This document shows positions 44,401 through 56,208 of a stretch of 64,000 nt of DNA, in pieces. The stretch spans positions 47,773,146 to 47,837,145 of the forward strand of contig OU015500.1 of assembly GCA_907164885.2 (NCBI GenBank), read 5' to 3'. Source of the DNA: Dolomedes plantarius. Its lineage: Eukaryota > Arthropoda > Arachnida > Araneae > Dolomedidae. A program made the position numbers and the translations under genes. The notes under the pieces are model-generated. The model had not been told where the DNA came from. It made no database searches and saw only the letters and a list, made by a program, of their open reading frames with translations. The stretch's first letter is position 1; each line of letters opens with the position of its first letter.

Positions 44401-47400
44401 AACAATTATAAACCATTCTCACGAGGTGCCATAATGTGGGACAGCCAAAGTTACTTAACCATACTCAGTGCCAAGGTTTTGTGCTTTCTCACACTATGAT
44501 TAGGAAAAGGTCTTTAATAATGTGTAATATCTGTACTGATTCTGTATACCATATTGGCCTTTTCATACAGTACCAAGGTGCTGGATTTGTCCACTAATAC
44601 TGATGAAATATGCTCTAGTACTGCTAGATTTAAGAACACTGCAATGTTATTACGTGTGGATACCAGTTGTTTCAATGTTTCAAGATTTTATATGAGTAGT
44701 TTCCGTCTACTTGAGATGGTTTTTTACTTACATGTAAATTTTTCAAAATGCAATTTTTATTTGATGTGATTTTTAAATGAAATCTTCACTGTAGGATAGG
44801 AAAGACTTTTTTAGAATCTGTAAACATATTATTATGAAATAATTTTTCAATGTAAAGTTATCAAAAGAGATCTCTTTGTTTGTGAACTCATTAATTACTA
44901 AAATGGTGTTTTACAGATTTTCTAACTTAAATAGTAAGTGAAATTAGATCACATTTCTCTGATAAGAATTAAATTATGATGGTCTTTGGGTAACTTCTGT
45001 ATATTTGGTGTTATAGAAGTTATCTAAAATTTCTAAAAAGTTATCAAATAAATTTATTTCACATATTTTGTATTTTTCCTGGATGATATTGAAATTTCAA
45101 TTTTTTATCATGTTTTACAAAACATTACATATTTGTGAATTTATATTTTTGATTTTTAAGTAACATAAATGTGATTTTATAGTATATAAATCTTTCAATA
45201 TAGCTAATGTTGTTTTTTTATAACGAACAATTTTCTTTTATCCCTAAAAATTTTCTGGGGTTCCTCTTGAATTTTACACTTTACCTTTTTGAATTTTTTA
45301 ATAACGGTACACTTTTATTCTTATTTTACTTTTAATGTTTTGAATTTTTTATAGTCTTTTTTATGTACTTTATAATTTTTTAAAATCTTTTTGTACATTC
45401 CTATCACGATCTCAGTTTGAGAATCTCATTTACAATTGACACTTTATTTTTTAAGTATATCAGTGTTTTGTACTTAAAAGTTTTGTCTTTATCTCATTCA
45501 CTAGTTATCAAATACTCCAAAGGATTTTTTTTTGTCTTCTAAAATTAACAAGCAGCAACAACCATGAATAAATGAATTTTATGAATAATTTTGTTCATAA
45601 TATGAAATGTGGAATGGTGCTCTAAATTCTATTATTGGTGCTGATTGCATATTGATTATTGGCTACATATAACTGATTAATGATTTACTTTTTACTGAGT
45701 TAAATTTATGCTGGCTTTCTACCTCGACAATGTTAAAAATCCCCTCTGAGTTATTTTTTTCTTTAATATTTTATTGCTATAATACGTTAATCACATTTTC
45801 TATTTATTCCTCATCATCATAAACATCATTAGTTAACATGACTTCATTCATTAGAATTATGTTAAATGTACTGCGTTTAAAAATAGCTGTCATTTTTAGA
45901 ATAGCCATCATTTCCAAACTTATTTAAATGTGACAATAATTCTCAAGTTTTACCCCTCATAATGACTGTGTATTAGTTTGGAAAACAAGAGAAATATGAA
46001 GTACCACCATTGAATAATTTGAATAAACTGTTAATATATGTTTTCTCTTGACTTGTGTATTCTATGCACTGCATCTTTTTGTATAATTAATGTAAATAAT
46101 ATTTATGTTATGCAAAGATATAAAGATAATTTTTACATTGATTCTACTCATATTTTGAAGTAGATTGTGATTTGTTTCTAGTATTGTATCAAAGTGTTAT
46201 TGGTAGAAACGATAAAGATATGCTTAAAAAAAAAAAAAACTCGCTTATAATGTGTCTTTTCGGAGATATCTGAAAAGGTGAATGTAAACTTATATTGTGA
46301 TTGCAGTAGTTGCCAGTTTGTGTGATCCCTTGCCATCCAAAGGTTACAAAGTTTAAGACTTTAAATTTGAAAATAAGTCACATTTTTAAATGCATGTATT
46401 ATTTAGTCACTTTTCATATCGAATGATTTTTTTAAATATTTCGTTAACGAAATTCTCTTGATTCACTTCTAACTACATTTACCATAGTGTGCATGTTTCT
46501 TGGCACACGTGTAAGCAAAAGGAATATTCCTGTACCTTATTTTTCTTTTTGTCTCTGAAAAAAATTTCAAGGGTACATCAAATTCTACTTTTGATTAATG
46601 CACAAATTTTTCATCATCAGTTTTTTCTCTTGCCCACAAGTTTTTTTTTACTATGCTATATTATATTAAAAGGGATTTATTCTTAGCAAATTTTTTTTTT
46701 CTTGAATCAAATCTGAAGTGTCCTTTTTATGCCAACATTTTGAGTTTTAACTACTTACTGGAAAAATTCAAAAATCCTTGCTTAGATAGTAAAAGGAGCA
46801 GCAGGTCACTAAACTGTTTTGGGTGTTTAATATTTTATTGTAATATATAGTTCATTTTCCCCAAAATTATTCTCCTTAGAGTCAGCAATAAATAGCATTA
46901 AATTTTTTAGGACAGCTGCTGTAACCAGAAGTTTTAATCAAATTTAAAGTGCCATTTTATGCCAACATTTGATGTTTTAATTGCATATTTGAATAAGTCA
47001 AAAATCTTTGCTTATAGCAAAATCAGCAACACGACCAAACTGTTTTAGGTTTCTAGCATTTTGTTGTAAAACATGCCTTATTATTTTTTCTAAACTTTTT
47101 TTTTCCTCTAATTCAGCATTCATGTCTTAGGACATTAGCTGTAGCTGTTGGTAAATTGGTGCTCTTCCAGTTTTTGTTCTTGATGTAACTGAAGAATGTT
47201 CTAGCTATAGAGTACTTTAAGGAATGTAGGCCAAAGTTAATTTTTTGTCAAGTATGCCAGAATGCTGACTTGATTTCATCTGAAACCTAAGATGTAGAAC
47301 AAGTGCTAGGTGGAAGTGTATGCTAAATTAGGTTACATGCATGTCCAAGTGTGGTTTTGTGAACAACATGACAGAAGTAATATATACATAACAGTAATAA

Positions 47401-48700
47401 CATATGATGCAGCAGTAGCATCTATTACATAATGTTTTTGAAAATCATGAATACAGGAAAAAAATATTAACATGAAAAGAGTTTAAAACTTCCAAATTTC
47501 TATGTTAGAATTTTATGTCTGTTACATATAGTAGGTATTAATGGCTTTCAACTCACTGTTGCATAAATTTTTAAGACCAATTTTTTAAATGAAATTTTAT
47601 TATAAATATTTAAATCAATTTTAATAAAGATATATAATTTTTATCACATTATTTTTTATCATAAGACTGTAAAAAAATTATCAATTTGTTTTCGGAATAC
47701 ATGAAATTATATTTTCTTTAACTGGTGTCTAATAAGTTATGTTTAGATAGATGTAGAATTAGAGGAAAATGTATTTTAGTTCCTAACTGCATCAGTCTCA
47801 CTATGTTGAAAATGGGTTAGTTTTCTAAACTTAAGTTTAACTGTTAATCTGAATGACTGTATGTCAGAATCATTCAAAAGTACTTTTATTCTAAACTTTT
47901 TAGGGAAATTTCAGTTTATCAGTGATTGGGTATTTGGTCTTAGTTTATTAAAATTTAGTAATATTTACCCTTTAAGAATGAGTTAAACGATTTATGTTTA
48001 AAGAATATTTGCATGAATATTATTATTTCATCTGTAGAAAATATGCTTTAGACGTAAATGTATTCCCAAATACTTAGATTAAGCTTCTCTGCGGCACTTT
48101 GTATATGAAATATTAAATACACTTTTTGGTAATAGTTCTTTAAGTAATTCAGCAAAATGCTGCATAAACTACTGGTGCTAAAATTTTCCAGACATTTAAA
48201 TAACTAGCAAAATGTGTCCCTCAATTTTGTAAACACATAAGGGCATTTTTTTAAAGAAATTTCATTCATTAATTTGTAGTTTTATTCACACTGTTAATGA
48301 CTACAGAATTGATCACATTATCTGGCAGTTACTGTGTTAATATGATAATATATTTTTAAGACCCATCTTAATGAAAGGGTTTTATTTTATTTGTGAATAT
48401 TTGTCTTCCGATTCTTGAAGGCTTATTTATTAACATTCCTGTATCAAAGCTCGCGATACATTCTGTATATTATTGTGTTAGTTGTACAAATTAAAGGTGG
48501 ACCCTAGAGTTGTACTTCATAAGATTTGTGTTTCCTTGTCATTTATTTTCATGTAAGATGCTTACAAAAATTTTTCATCTATTTATAAGTTATCTGCTAT
48601 TTATTGCAGTGATATTACATAAAAGATGTAACTAGTGCAATGAATGTGAAACAGTTTTTCCCTTTTTTAATAAAATTATAATTTTCGCCAATTTCATGTT
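41462..48700 (+). other. TE-poor 7.2 kb after the stop codon: candidate long 3' UTR
   Basis: AT-rich and without recognisable coding sequence; open frames here are short and look random. No transposon ends were seen. AATAAA occurs at 41469-41474, eight bases after the stop, and at 48669-48674 followed by a T/G-rich stretch. Either could define the mRNA end; a mainly non-coding 3' UTR is an inference from the contrast with the transposon-filled introns and the region from 48.8 kb on. A G run near 42753-42766 is the only unusual composition. Confidence 0.4.
46690..47160. repeat. Old tandem duplication (about 230-base unit)
   Basis: TTTTATGCCAACATTT recurs at about 46725 and 46955. The preceding AATCAAAT and the following AAACTGTTTT blocks recur too, with many differences. 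A third partial unit follows around 47080-47160 (TCTTAGGACATTAGCTGTAG beside an earlier TTTTAGGACAGCTGCTGTAA). Confidence 0.7.
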
Positions 48701-49124
48701 TTGATTTTTAATTTTCTTCTCAAAGAATGTCGGGTATTGTAAGAGTGTCTTGCTTGTGACGAGGGGATATCAAAATATTAGTAAAATAGTTCAGGAATGT
48801 TGTTTGCATGAAATGTAATCATCTTCCTGTAGTTTATTCTATTTAGACGAGACTGGGGGTGGGTGGGCTGGGGTGGGGGATTAAGATTCCTCGGACACAT
48901 GGAATTTTGGTGTCCCAGTGGAAGATGTCTAGGAGGCTTTTTGAAGTTTTTGCTGTCCATGTATTTTAACGTAGGTTTACATTCCTCAATAACGGTCCTG
49001 CAGAGAGATAAAAAATTGTCCAGCATCATGAGTTATAATTATGACAGTGTGCCAAACCCAGTAGCAGTAAATAGTAAAACAGAAATATGATAAATTCTTT
49101 CTTCATGTGCTATTTCCTACAATG
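48701..49124. other. Boundary region: nothing recognised
   Basis: Contains a G-rich stretch at 48850-48880. No element end was identified, although the hAT remnant to its right should have a left end hereabouts. Confidence 0.4.
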
Positions 49125-50577
49125 TAGTTTCAAATTTAGTTCCTTTAATTTTATAGTTAAATCAATGAGAAAGCCAAGCTTAATTAACCAAGATTTTTAC
49201 TCTAATTCTTTACAAATTTCATTCCTAGATATTAGAAATTCTTTCACTTGTGGAAATAAATTAAAAAACCCCATAAGTAACTTTTCTCTACTGAACCAGC
49301 TCACATCTGTGTGTGTGATAAGATCTTTAAATTCTGTACCATCTACTTGCCAAAGTAATGTAAGCAATCTGTGTTGCAATACCGCTGCTCTTATTGAATT
49401 TATCACTCTTGTTACTGTTTGTATAATATGCTGAAAAGGAATTACCTTTGAGCATAACACTTTTTGGTGAATAATGCAATGGTAAGATGCAAATTTTGGA
49501 AATATCGGGTCTTTCTTATACAGCGCAATAAAATCATTATTTCTTCCTTTCATTGCAGGCTGTTGTAATTGCAGACATTTTTTCTAAAGGTATATTACTT
49601 TCCTCTGGATACTTTTTAAAGGTTAAATAAATATCGCTACCTCTTAGATGTTCTTTTAAAGGTAGAATTTTCAGAAATTCTTCTTTTACAGAGAAGTCGT
49701 CAAAAACCATCTTTGGAACAATACATAGTTGAGAAGTATCCGACACATCGGTGGATTCATCAACTTGCAATGAAAAGAATACATTTTTTTAAAATATCAT
49801 TATTTAACTGTGATTCAATGTTAGCAGGGCCGCCCAGGAGGGGGGGCAACTGGGACACTTTGCCCCAGGCCCCCAATTGCCGGAGGGGCCCAAAAAAATT
49901 TTTAAAAAATTATTAGATTTCCTCCGAAAGAAAATTCTGAAACTTGTACCGTACTTCAAAATTCAAAATAATCTCCTGAAAAAAGGCCCCCCCCCCCCCA
50001 AAAAAAAAAAAAAAAAAAAATTAGATTTCTTGGGGCCCCCAACAGAAGTTTGCCCCAGGCCCCGTAAAGTCTCTGGGCGGCCCTGAATGTCAGTAGCCAT
50101 CATTTCGATTCTTCGAGTTACTGTTGTCGCTGATAGTTGAATGGCATTTATTGCCGTTTTTATTTTTATAGTCATCAAAAAGAGTTTCTGCGGTTAACAG
50201 CATGGTTTCTTTAATAATCTCACCTTCTACAAACGGGTTCATTTTCTTTGCAAATAAGTGCACAATTTTGAAAGAAGCAGGAGTAGCTTTTCTTGATGGG
50301 GGTATTGGTCTGCTAAATAAACTGTGCTGTGCAAGTAATTTAAGTTTTAATACAGAATTTTTTCTTTCTAATTTCCGAGTTTATTGAAAAATTTGTGTTA
50401 AAATTTTTATGAGTATTGATGAAATGTCTCTCCAAGTTACATTTTTTAGCAATTGCTACACTTGAATTTCACAACAAACATATACTTTTTTCTTTATAAT
50501 AAATGAAACAAAATTGTTCTTCCCACTCACCATTAAAATGATATATTTTCTGTCTTTTTATTTCTTTTCTTCATGGT
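49125..50577 (-). pseudogene. hAT transposase pseudogene (ZBED/GTF2IRD2-like), split by a MITE
   Basis: Reading from about 50577 leftward in shifting frames: a BED-finger-like patch (LERHFINTHKNF), then LSATTVTRRIEMMA, then LQVDESTDVSDTSQLCI, FASYHCIIHQKVLCSKVIP and FNLFPQVKEFLISRNEI, ending near KLKELNLKLH at about 49125. These are landmarks of hAT transposases related to ZBED and GTF2IRD2-type proteins. Several frameshifts and stops; the C-terminal dimerisation domain is missing. A matching hAT terminus (GCCGACCCCTG) lies at 50982-50992; the left end was not found. Confidence 0.88.
49825..50085. mobile_element. hAT MITE inserted in the hAT transposase pseudogene
   Basis: Ends CAGGGCCGCCCAG and CTGGGCGGCCCTG, with 8-base flanks AATGTTAG (49817-49824) and AATGTCAG (50086-50093), one difference. 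Contains C and A homopolymer runs near 49990-50020. Removing it and one flank rejoins the transposase reading direction, so it is younger than the host element. Confidence 0.92.
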
Positions 50578-51048
50578 GGCTCCAACAATATTAATAATAG
50601 ATAAAAACAATAAAATTAAACGATCGCAGGTACACTTACAACTCGAAAAACAAATGCAAAGTTGCACAAATTGTGTGTGTTGCTCAAGTAAAGACGCTGT
50701 AACGTCTTGGACGACTGGCCTGTAACAACAGTTTCCCTGTGATTGCTGAGATGGGCACCTGCAATTTGGACCCTTGACCCCAGCGGACGGTCCGTGTGTG
50801 GGAGGAAAAAGAAGGTGACTTACAACGAGGGGAGAGAGCAGACTGCTCAGTTTTTTATTTTTACTGTTTTCCGATTTTTAATTTTTTTTTAGTAAATTTA
50901 TTTATCCATTACAACGACAAGCGTTTGTCGTTCATATATCCAAGATTTAGATACTTGAACGGCGAGCATTTTAAAATTGTTGCCGACCCCTGGCTTATGA
51001 GACTTTATAAGGAACCCGCTATGGTAACGCGCCTTCCGTACTTCTTTA
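50578..51048. other. hAT 5' flank to its terminus, then unique sequence
   Basis: Up to 50992 probably the non-coding 5' part of the hAT element, whose end there reads GTTGCCGACCCCTG. No gene seen. Confidence 0.5.
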
Positions 51049-51182
51049 GGGCCTGCTCACATAGAATCCGTCAGCGTTATAGTATTGAAATATATTTAAC
51101 CAATTACAAACTGTCAGACGATTAGCAACGAAATTGTTGAGGCTACGCGCTAACGCTGGCGGATTCTATGTGAAGAGGTCCC
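51049..51182. mobile_element. Short palindromic MITE (134 bp)
   Basis: The left end GGGCCTGCTCACATAGAATC and the right end TTCTATGTGAAGAGGTCCC are inverted, continuing as GTCAGCGTTA / TAACGCTGGC. TTA precedes it but no matching TTA follows, so the Harbinger link is only suggestive. Confidence 0.75.
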
Positions 51183-52634
51183 AACACAGCGAAACGAAGT
51201 TTTTAACAGCAAACCCATGGAAGATATGTGATATGTAGCATACAGGGTGAAGCAATGTGCATTACCTGCACGGCAAATAAATTACATTCATTTGTGAACC
51301 AAAGATTGCTGATCCTCAGGTTTTTCAATTTTTATTTTTATTTTTTCAAATTTCTGGCTACTAGACTCGCATCACCTTGTGACATCACTCGTTTGTCCTT
51401 TAATGGTTCAATTACTCCATGACTAATGTAATTTCTTTTCAGCCTCCGCTAGAAGATTAATGGCTTCACTATCGTCTTTAGTTTTGTTATGGTCCAGGAG
51501 CGAGGACCACAATACCCTTATTCTCCTTTGTTCATCAACCCTTGACTTAGAAAGAAAGAGTTGACTGAATGGTTCCAGCTCTTGTGGAGCTTTGCTACCT
51601 CTTGCACCCACTTTGGTGGAGCCCCCTGTAATTAAAAAAATGTCGACCTCTACTGAACCGAATGTGAACCAAATCGTCCGTGACCTTGTTAGTTAAAAAC
51701 ATAGAAGCAATCTATCTCCAAAATCGCTGTCAGCACAACTTTTAAAGACGTCTTAAACGTGGGTGCATCAGTCCACATCGTAATCTTCAATAACCATGTT
51801 AAGCTATGTGGAATTTTCCTCTCAGTATATTTCTACTAACATATTAGCAAAACAAATTTTTGATTTCTGTTTTTTGTTTCGCATACGAAAGTGGGGTATA
51901 AATAAAGAGCGCTTACATTGTAAACTTTTAAAATTTTCAGTAGTTAAATTTTTACATGCCGTTAAATTATTGATGTCTCTGGCTACAGCATTGACATTGA
52001 GTTTTGAAAAAATTAACTTAGAATAATGAGATTTATTTAAAATTTTAAAAAAAGTGCATTGTATTTAAAGATCTATTTTCAAATGCAGAAACCCGAATTC
52101 AGAAATATGCATATACTGATCAGTGATTAGAAAAATATTCTACATAGGATGAGGATGGAAGGTCTACAAGGCCAGCTGATGGAATTTGATCTTATGCATA
52201 ATACACAATACGCCGACATCATATGAGCCGCTCACTTGCCAAATAGGTTGAGTTCATAAAACAAAAAAGTGATGAAACAATATACATTGTTTTTTAAAAT
52301 TCCTCTGGAAATATAAATTCAAATAAAGATTGTAGAATGTATTATTGCAGATGTGGCTTTTATCTGATGACATAAAAAATCTGTAAGATTGAAATTCCTT
52401 GGAGTAATCGTTATTATTATTACATTTTTTGTGTGACTAAAGGACTTATCAATTTGGCAAGTGAAAAAAAAAGGTAATAACATCTCATTCAGTCTTCAAA
52501 TTTTTTTTTTTACTACACGAAAAAAAATTTGAAATAATTTTTTATTAATTCACAAGTACTTACTTCTGCTGCAGTTAGACTGCCACTTACTAATTTATTT
52601 TCCTTTTTTTGGGATGAAACAACACTAAACGGTT
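51183..52634. other. Intergenic: nothing firmly recognised
   Basis: A 62-codon open frame on the minus strand (51611-51423) has protein-like composition (ELEPFSQLFLSKSRVDEQRR) but no recognised relative; it may be a repeat fragment. The remainder is AT-rich. Confidence 0.4.
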
Positions 52635-52809
52635 GGTTGATTTGTTGAGAGCACTATGGTAATTCTTTTGCTACACAAGGGCTAATTAGACCGGGACCTA
52701 CTACTTGAGGCCGATCCCGAACGGCTACCATACCAACCATACCATAACTTTCATACCAACACTGGGACTCGAACCCACAGACTGTGATACCGAATGTCAT
52801 CCATCGTTC
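52635..52809 (-). mobile_element. tRNA-derived SINE with 17-bp target duplication
   Basis: On the minus strand near 52770 the sequence GGGTTCGAGTCCCAG is a consensus Pol III B box. The unit is flanked by a perfect 17-base direct repeat AACAACACTAAACGGTT (52618-52634 and 52810-52826), the mark of LINE-mediated insertion. The A box is not obvious, so the head may be 5'-truncated. Confidence 0.85.
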
Positions 52810-52844
52810 AACAACACTAAACGGTTTAGCGTTATCATCAAGTA

Positions 52845-54359
52845 CACTGGTGAAATAAATTAAGATAATTTGCATATTTTATCGAATTTCATGAAAAGAA
52901 CTGAACTAAATGCAAAACCACTGATTGTAGACAAAAATGCAAATCTTGTACGTCAAATACGTAAGCGTACACGTATGTGTAGGTGGAGCCAGTAGAGAAA
53001 CAGGCTTTATAAGCGCGCGTTAGTTAAGACGCATTTCGTTTGCTTACACACCTCGGCGAATTTCTTGGTGTTATTTTGCAGCAATCGGTTAATTTCAAAT
53101 TGTAACAGTAAACATGAGTAACCACCAACGTATAGATGATGGAATGAGGTGGCGAATTGTGGGGAGGCTAGAAGCAGGCCAATCTCAAGTCCATATTTGT
53201 AGAGCGTTCAATTTAACGCCCAGCGTCGTGTGTAACTTATGGAAACAGTTCCAGGATACTGGATCCATCGAGAGAAAGCCTGGGCAAGGTCGTCCAAGAG
53301 CCACGACGGCCAGAGAAGATCGCCATTTGTCGATTATACCGAGGCGTAAGAGGAGTGCTACAACTTCTCAGATCTCTCGTGACTTGTATGCAGCCACAGG
53401 AACCCGTGTATCAAGGGTGGCTGTTTCCAAAAGACTTCATGAGAGAGGGTTGTTTGCAAGAAGACCTGCTGTTTGCGTCCCGCTCACTTCTACGAACAGG
53501 AGAATCCGTTTATCATGGTGCAGAGAGCATAGAGATTGGAGTATGGATCAATGGGCCACCGTTCTCTTCACTGATGAGTCCCGGTTCAGCCTAAACACAG
53601 ATTCTCGCCGTACGTTCTTATGGAGAGAACCAGGGACCCGCTACCTACACTCCAATGTCCGCGAAATCGACCATTATAGCGGAGGAGGTTTAATGGTCTG
53701 GGCAGGCATCATATTGGATGGCCGCACACCTCTCCATGTCTTTGAAAGAGGCACTGTGACTGGTGTGAGGTATAGGGATGAGGTCTTGAGGCCCTATGTT
53801 CGCCTTTTCAGGGGTGCAGTTGGCCCTGAGTTCATTTTAATGGACGATAACGCGAGGCCACATAGAGCTCTTCTGGTCGACGAATTTCTAGAGAGTGAGG
53901 ATATTCGCCGGATGGATTGGCCAGCCAGATCTCCAGACCTTAACCCTATAGAGCATGCCTGGGACGCTCTGGGGAGGGCAATTGCTACTCGCAACCCCCC
54001 TCCGAGAACCATCCAGGGAATGAAAACAGCGTTGCTGAACGAGTGGGTCCAATTGCCACAGGAAATGATAAACTGCCTTATTTCAAGTATGAAATCACGC
54101 TGCGAGACCTGTATATCTGTAAGAGGAGACCATACCCCCTATTAACCCAATTTTTTTGTTTATTCTGCAACCGCTGTTTCATACCTTCCGACTTCAACGA
54201 GTGTTACGCGCGATCATGCGTGTGTATTACAATTATTGAATGGTTATTTGTTTTGTATTGTATCAATGTATGTACATATCAAATTTCATTAAAATCGGTA
54301 CTGTAGTTCTAGAGATAATCGACCAGGTCTGCAAATTCTCTTAATTTCTTACACCAGTG
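52845..54359 (+). mobile_element. Complete Tc1 element (1515 bp)
   Basis: 30-base TIRs (52845-52874 and 54330-54359) beginning CACTGGTG agree at 26 or 27 of 30 positions and are flanked by TA (52843-52844, 54360-54361). A TATAAGCG box near 53008 precedes the open transposase frame. Internal structure is intact, so it is young; autonomous activity is possible but unproven. Confidence 0.93.
53114..54145 (+). CDS. Tc1-family transposase, intact (343 aa, DD34E)
   Basis: Cut-and-paste transposase acting on its own TIRs in the nucleus. Two N-terminal helix-turn-helix domains (about 5-110) with a GRPR hook (GQGRPR, about 57-62). Catalytic triad D154 (LFTDESRF), D245 (MDDNARPH) and E280 (DLNPIEHAWD), with spacing of 34 residues between the last two, so the DD34E group. 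Length is normal for Tc1 (about 340). The start is the first ATG, about 100 bases after a TATA-like box, and a normal stop ends it. Such transposases are very common in spider genomes. Confidence 0.95.
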   Translation: MSNHQRIDDGMRWRIVGRLEAGQSQVHICRAFNLTPSVVCNLWKQFQDTGSIERKPGQGRPRATTAREDRHLSIIPRRKRSATTSQISRDLYAATGTRVSRVAVSKRLHERGLFARRPAVCVPLTSTNRRIRLSWCREHRDWSMDQWATVLFTDESRFSLNTDSRRTFLWREPGTRYLHSNVREIDHYSGGGLMVWAGIILDGRTPLHVFERGTVTGVRYRDEVLRPYVRLFRGAVGPEFILMDDNARPHRALLVDEFLESEDIRRMDWPARSPDLNPIEHAWDALGRAIATRNPPPRTIQGMKTALLNEWVQLPQEMINCLISSMKSRCETCISVRGDHTPY

Positions 54360-54420
54360 TACTAGCCTCTGAGTTTGAATTGCATTATTGCAACGATTTA
54401 CATTAGAGTATGGACTTGAC

Positions 54421-54625
54421 GCCCGGTGGCGTAATGGTTAAAAGCTTCAAGCTGCCACGCCACAGTACCAAGCTTACTAGGGAATTAAACTCTGGGGATC
54501 CCACGTCAGGTTGGCCAACTGACTAAGACATGCTGTATGGCAACCCAAGCCCACGGTCAAGAAAGCTGAGATGGGCACCGGCGCACAGTGGAGTATTTGA
54601 GGCAAAAACCTGGCCAAAAGTGTAA
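54421..54625 (+). mobile_element. Probable tRNA-derived SINE
   Basis: GCCCGGTGGCGTAATGGTTA contains a perfect Pol III A box (TGGCGTAATGG), and the fragment resembles the 5' half of a tRNA. The B box is not clear, and no target duplication was found; the right boundary is approximate. Confidence 0.6.
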
Positions 54626-55175
54626 AAATTGAAAATTGCTCAACAATCGTAAAAAGTGGATTTTATCATTTCTGACTAACTGGTGCGTTAATCACATCAT
54701 TTCCAGGACCATAAGTAACATCCAGCAGCTCCTAGCCTCAGTTCAGTGGCGTAGCTACCGTGGAGCAGTTGGAGCGAACTGCTCCAGGCGCACGAATCAC
54801 AAGGGGCGCAAAATTTGAAAGCGTGAAATAAAAATTTCTATTTGTCAGATTTTCTATAAAATATACAAAAAATAAATGAAATATTTTTAAGTAAATAAAA
54901 CTAGGCCAGGCCGCATTTTGAATTTTTGCTCGGTGTTGGACACTATTAGATATTCTCAAACGTTACCAGTTGAGTGTCTTATCAGGAAAAGGGAGATGGC
55001 CGAGCATCTTCACCCCCTACGGCGAGAGTCATTGCAATCCTTGGAATGTCATTCTAAACGAGCGGGGGTAGGGGTTTCGAAGGTCACGGTAGATTTTTCT
55101 AGGGTCAACTTACTGACCCCTTCCACTACAAGAGTCAAAAACATGCAAGGATCTAAACAAACATTTTTTTTCTTA

Positions 55176-55629
55176 GGCCATCCGCACACGGGTCGTCTCG
55201 TACTCGGCTCGAACTCGAAGCGATTTTCCCCACCACTCAACTTCCTACGTAATTGAATGGGACTCCACTAACGGGGCGATTGACAATCAGCTAAGTCGAA
55301 GCGGTCTCGACTCGTACTCGTCTCGTTTCACTCAAACTGTTTGGAAAGGGAAAAATCGAGCGTGACGCGTGAATTTTCGATTATCAATGGAAGTATTCAA
55401 CATTAAATTTGTAGGAGAAGAGGAAAAACAAGAAGTTTTGTACTTTGCACGTTGAAGACATTTAACCTACTGAGAAAAACATGGGTTCGTCATCCCGCTT
55501 CGAATTCGAGACGAAACCACTTCGAGTGCGATTCGACCCGTGTGCGGGTAAACTTCGCATAGTTCGTACAAGACGCACATCTCGCTTCGAGTTCGAGCCG
55601 AGTACGAGACGACCCGTGTGCGGATGGCC
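55176..55629. mobile_element. PIF/Harbinger-type MITE (454 bp)
   Basis: Very long, perfect or near-perfect TIR of about 50 bases beginning GGCCATCCGCACACGGGTCG, flanked by TTA (55173-55175, 55630-55632), the Harbinger target. No transposase. Little divergence between arms suggests recent activity. Confidence 0.9.
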
Positions 55630-56208
55630 TTAGTACATAGCAACCTTAACATCGACGCAGAATAGATGCAAATATTCCGGGATTTTTTGAAAGCAAGCTT
55701 AGTATTTAGCGCTTTATATTCTCATTGTTTACTTTGTGCAGTGTAAGAATTTCAAGATGATTCTTGAATGAATGTGTTATACAATTTTTAAAACTTATTG
55801 AAACTGTGGATTGCAATTTATTGTTCTGTTTAAGTGACTTCGTACAATTTATGACTATTATTTTACTAAATTACTTATCTACAGCGTGTTGTTGTATTCA
55901 CAGACGTATAATTTAAAAAGTAAGTGATTTGTTTATGAAATATGTTAATTCATGTTGTAACATAAATAATAGGTACTACCTCATAGTTGCGTATTATAGC
56001 TGAAAGTTGGCGGCAAACATTTTCAGCATGTTATAAAATACAAATATGTATTTTTATAACATGCATGAGGTAATTTTTAAAAAAACGGCAGAGGAAGAAT
56101 GAAATTTCCATTATAAATAATTTTAGATCTAATTAAACATTGCGTGCTAATGACAAAACAGAAATACACCAAAAATATTCAAAAAGTGTTAAAAGGAACT
56201 CAAATCAT

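Noticed and set aside
49087..49434. 115-codon plus-strand frame
   Set aside because: Complementary shadow of the hAT transposase remnant on the minus strand.
51423..51611. Minus-strand frame beginning MGARGS, superficially like a retroviral Gag start
   Set aside because: Only the first residues coincide; the rest has no matrix or capsid features, and there is no LTR or pol nearby.
53794..54012. Minus-strand frame inside the intact Tc1
   Set aside because: Antisense shadow of the DD34E transposase.
54421..54495. Functional tRNA gene
   Set aside because: A box is perfect but no B box, acceptor stem pairing or anticodon arm could be drawn; called a SINE fragment instead.
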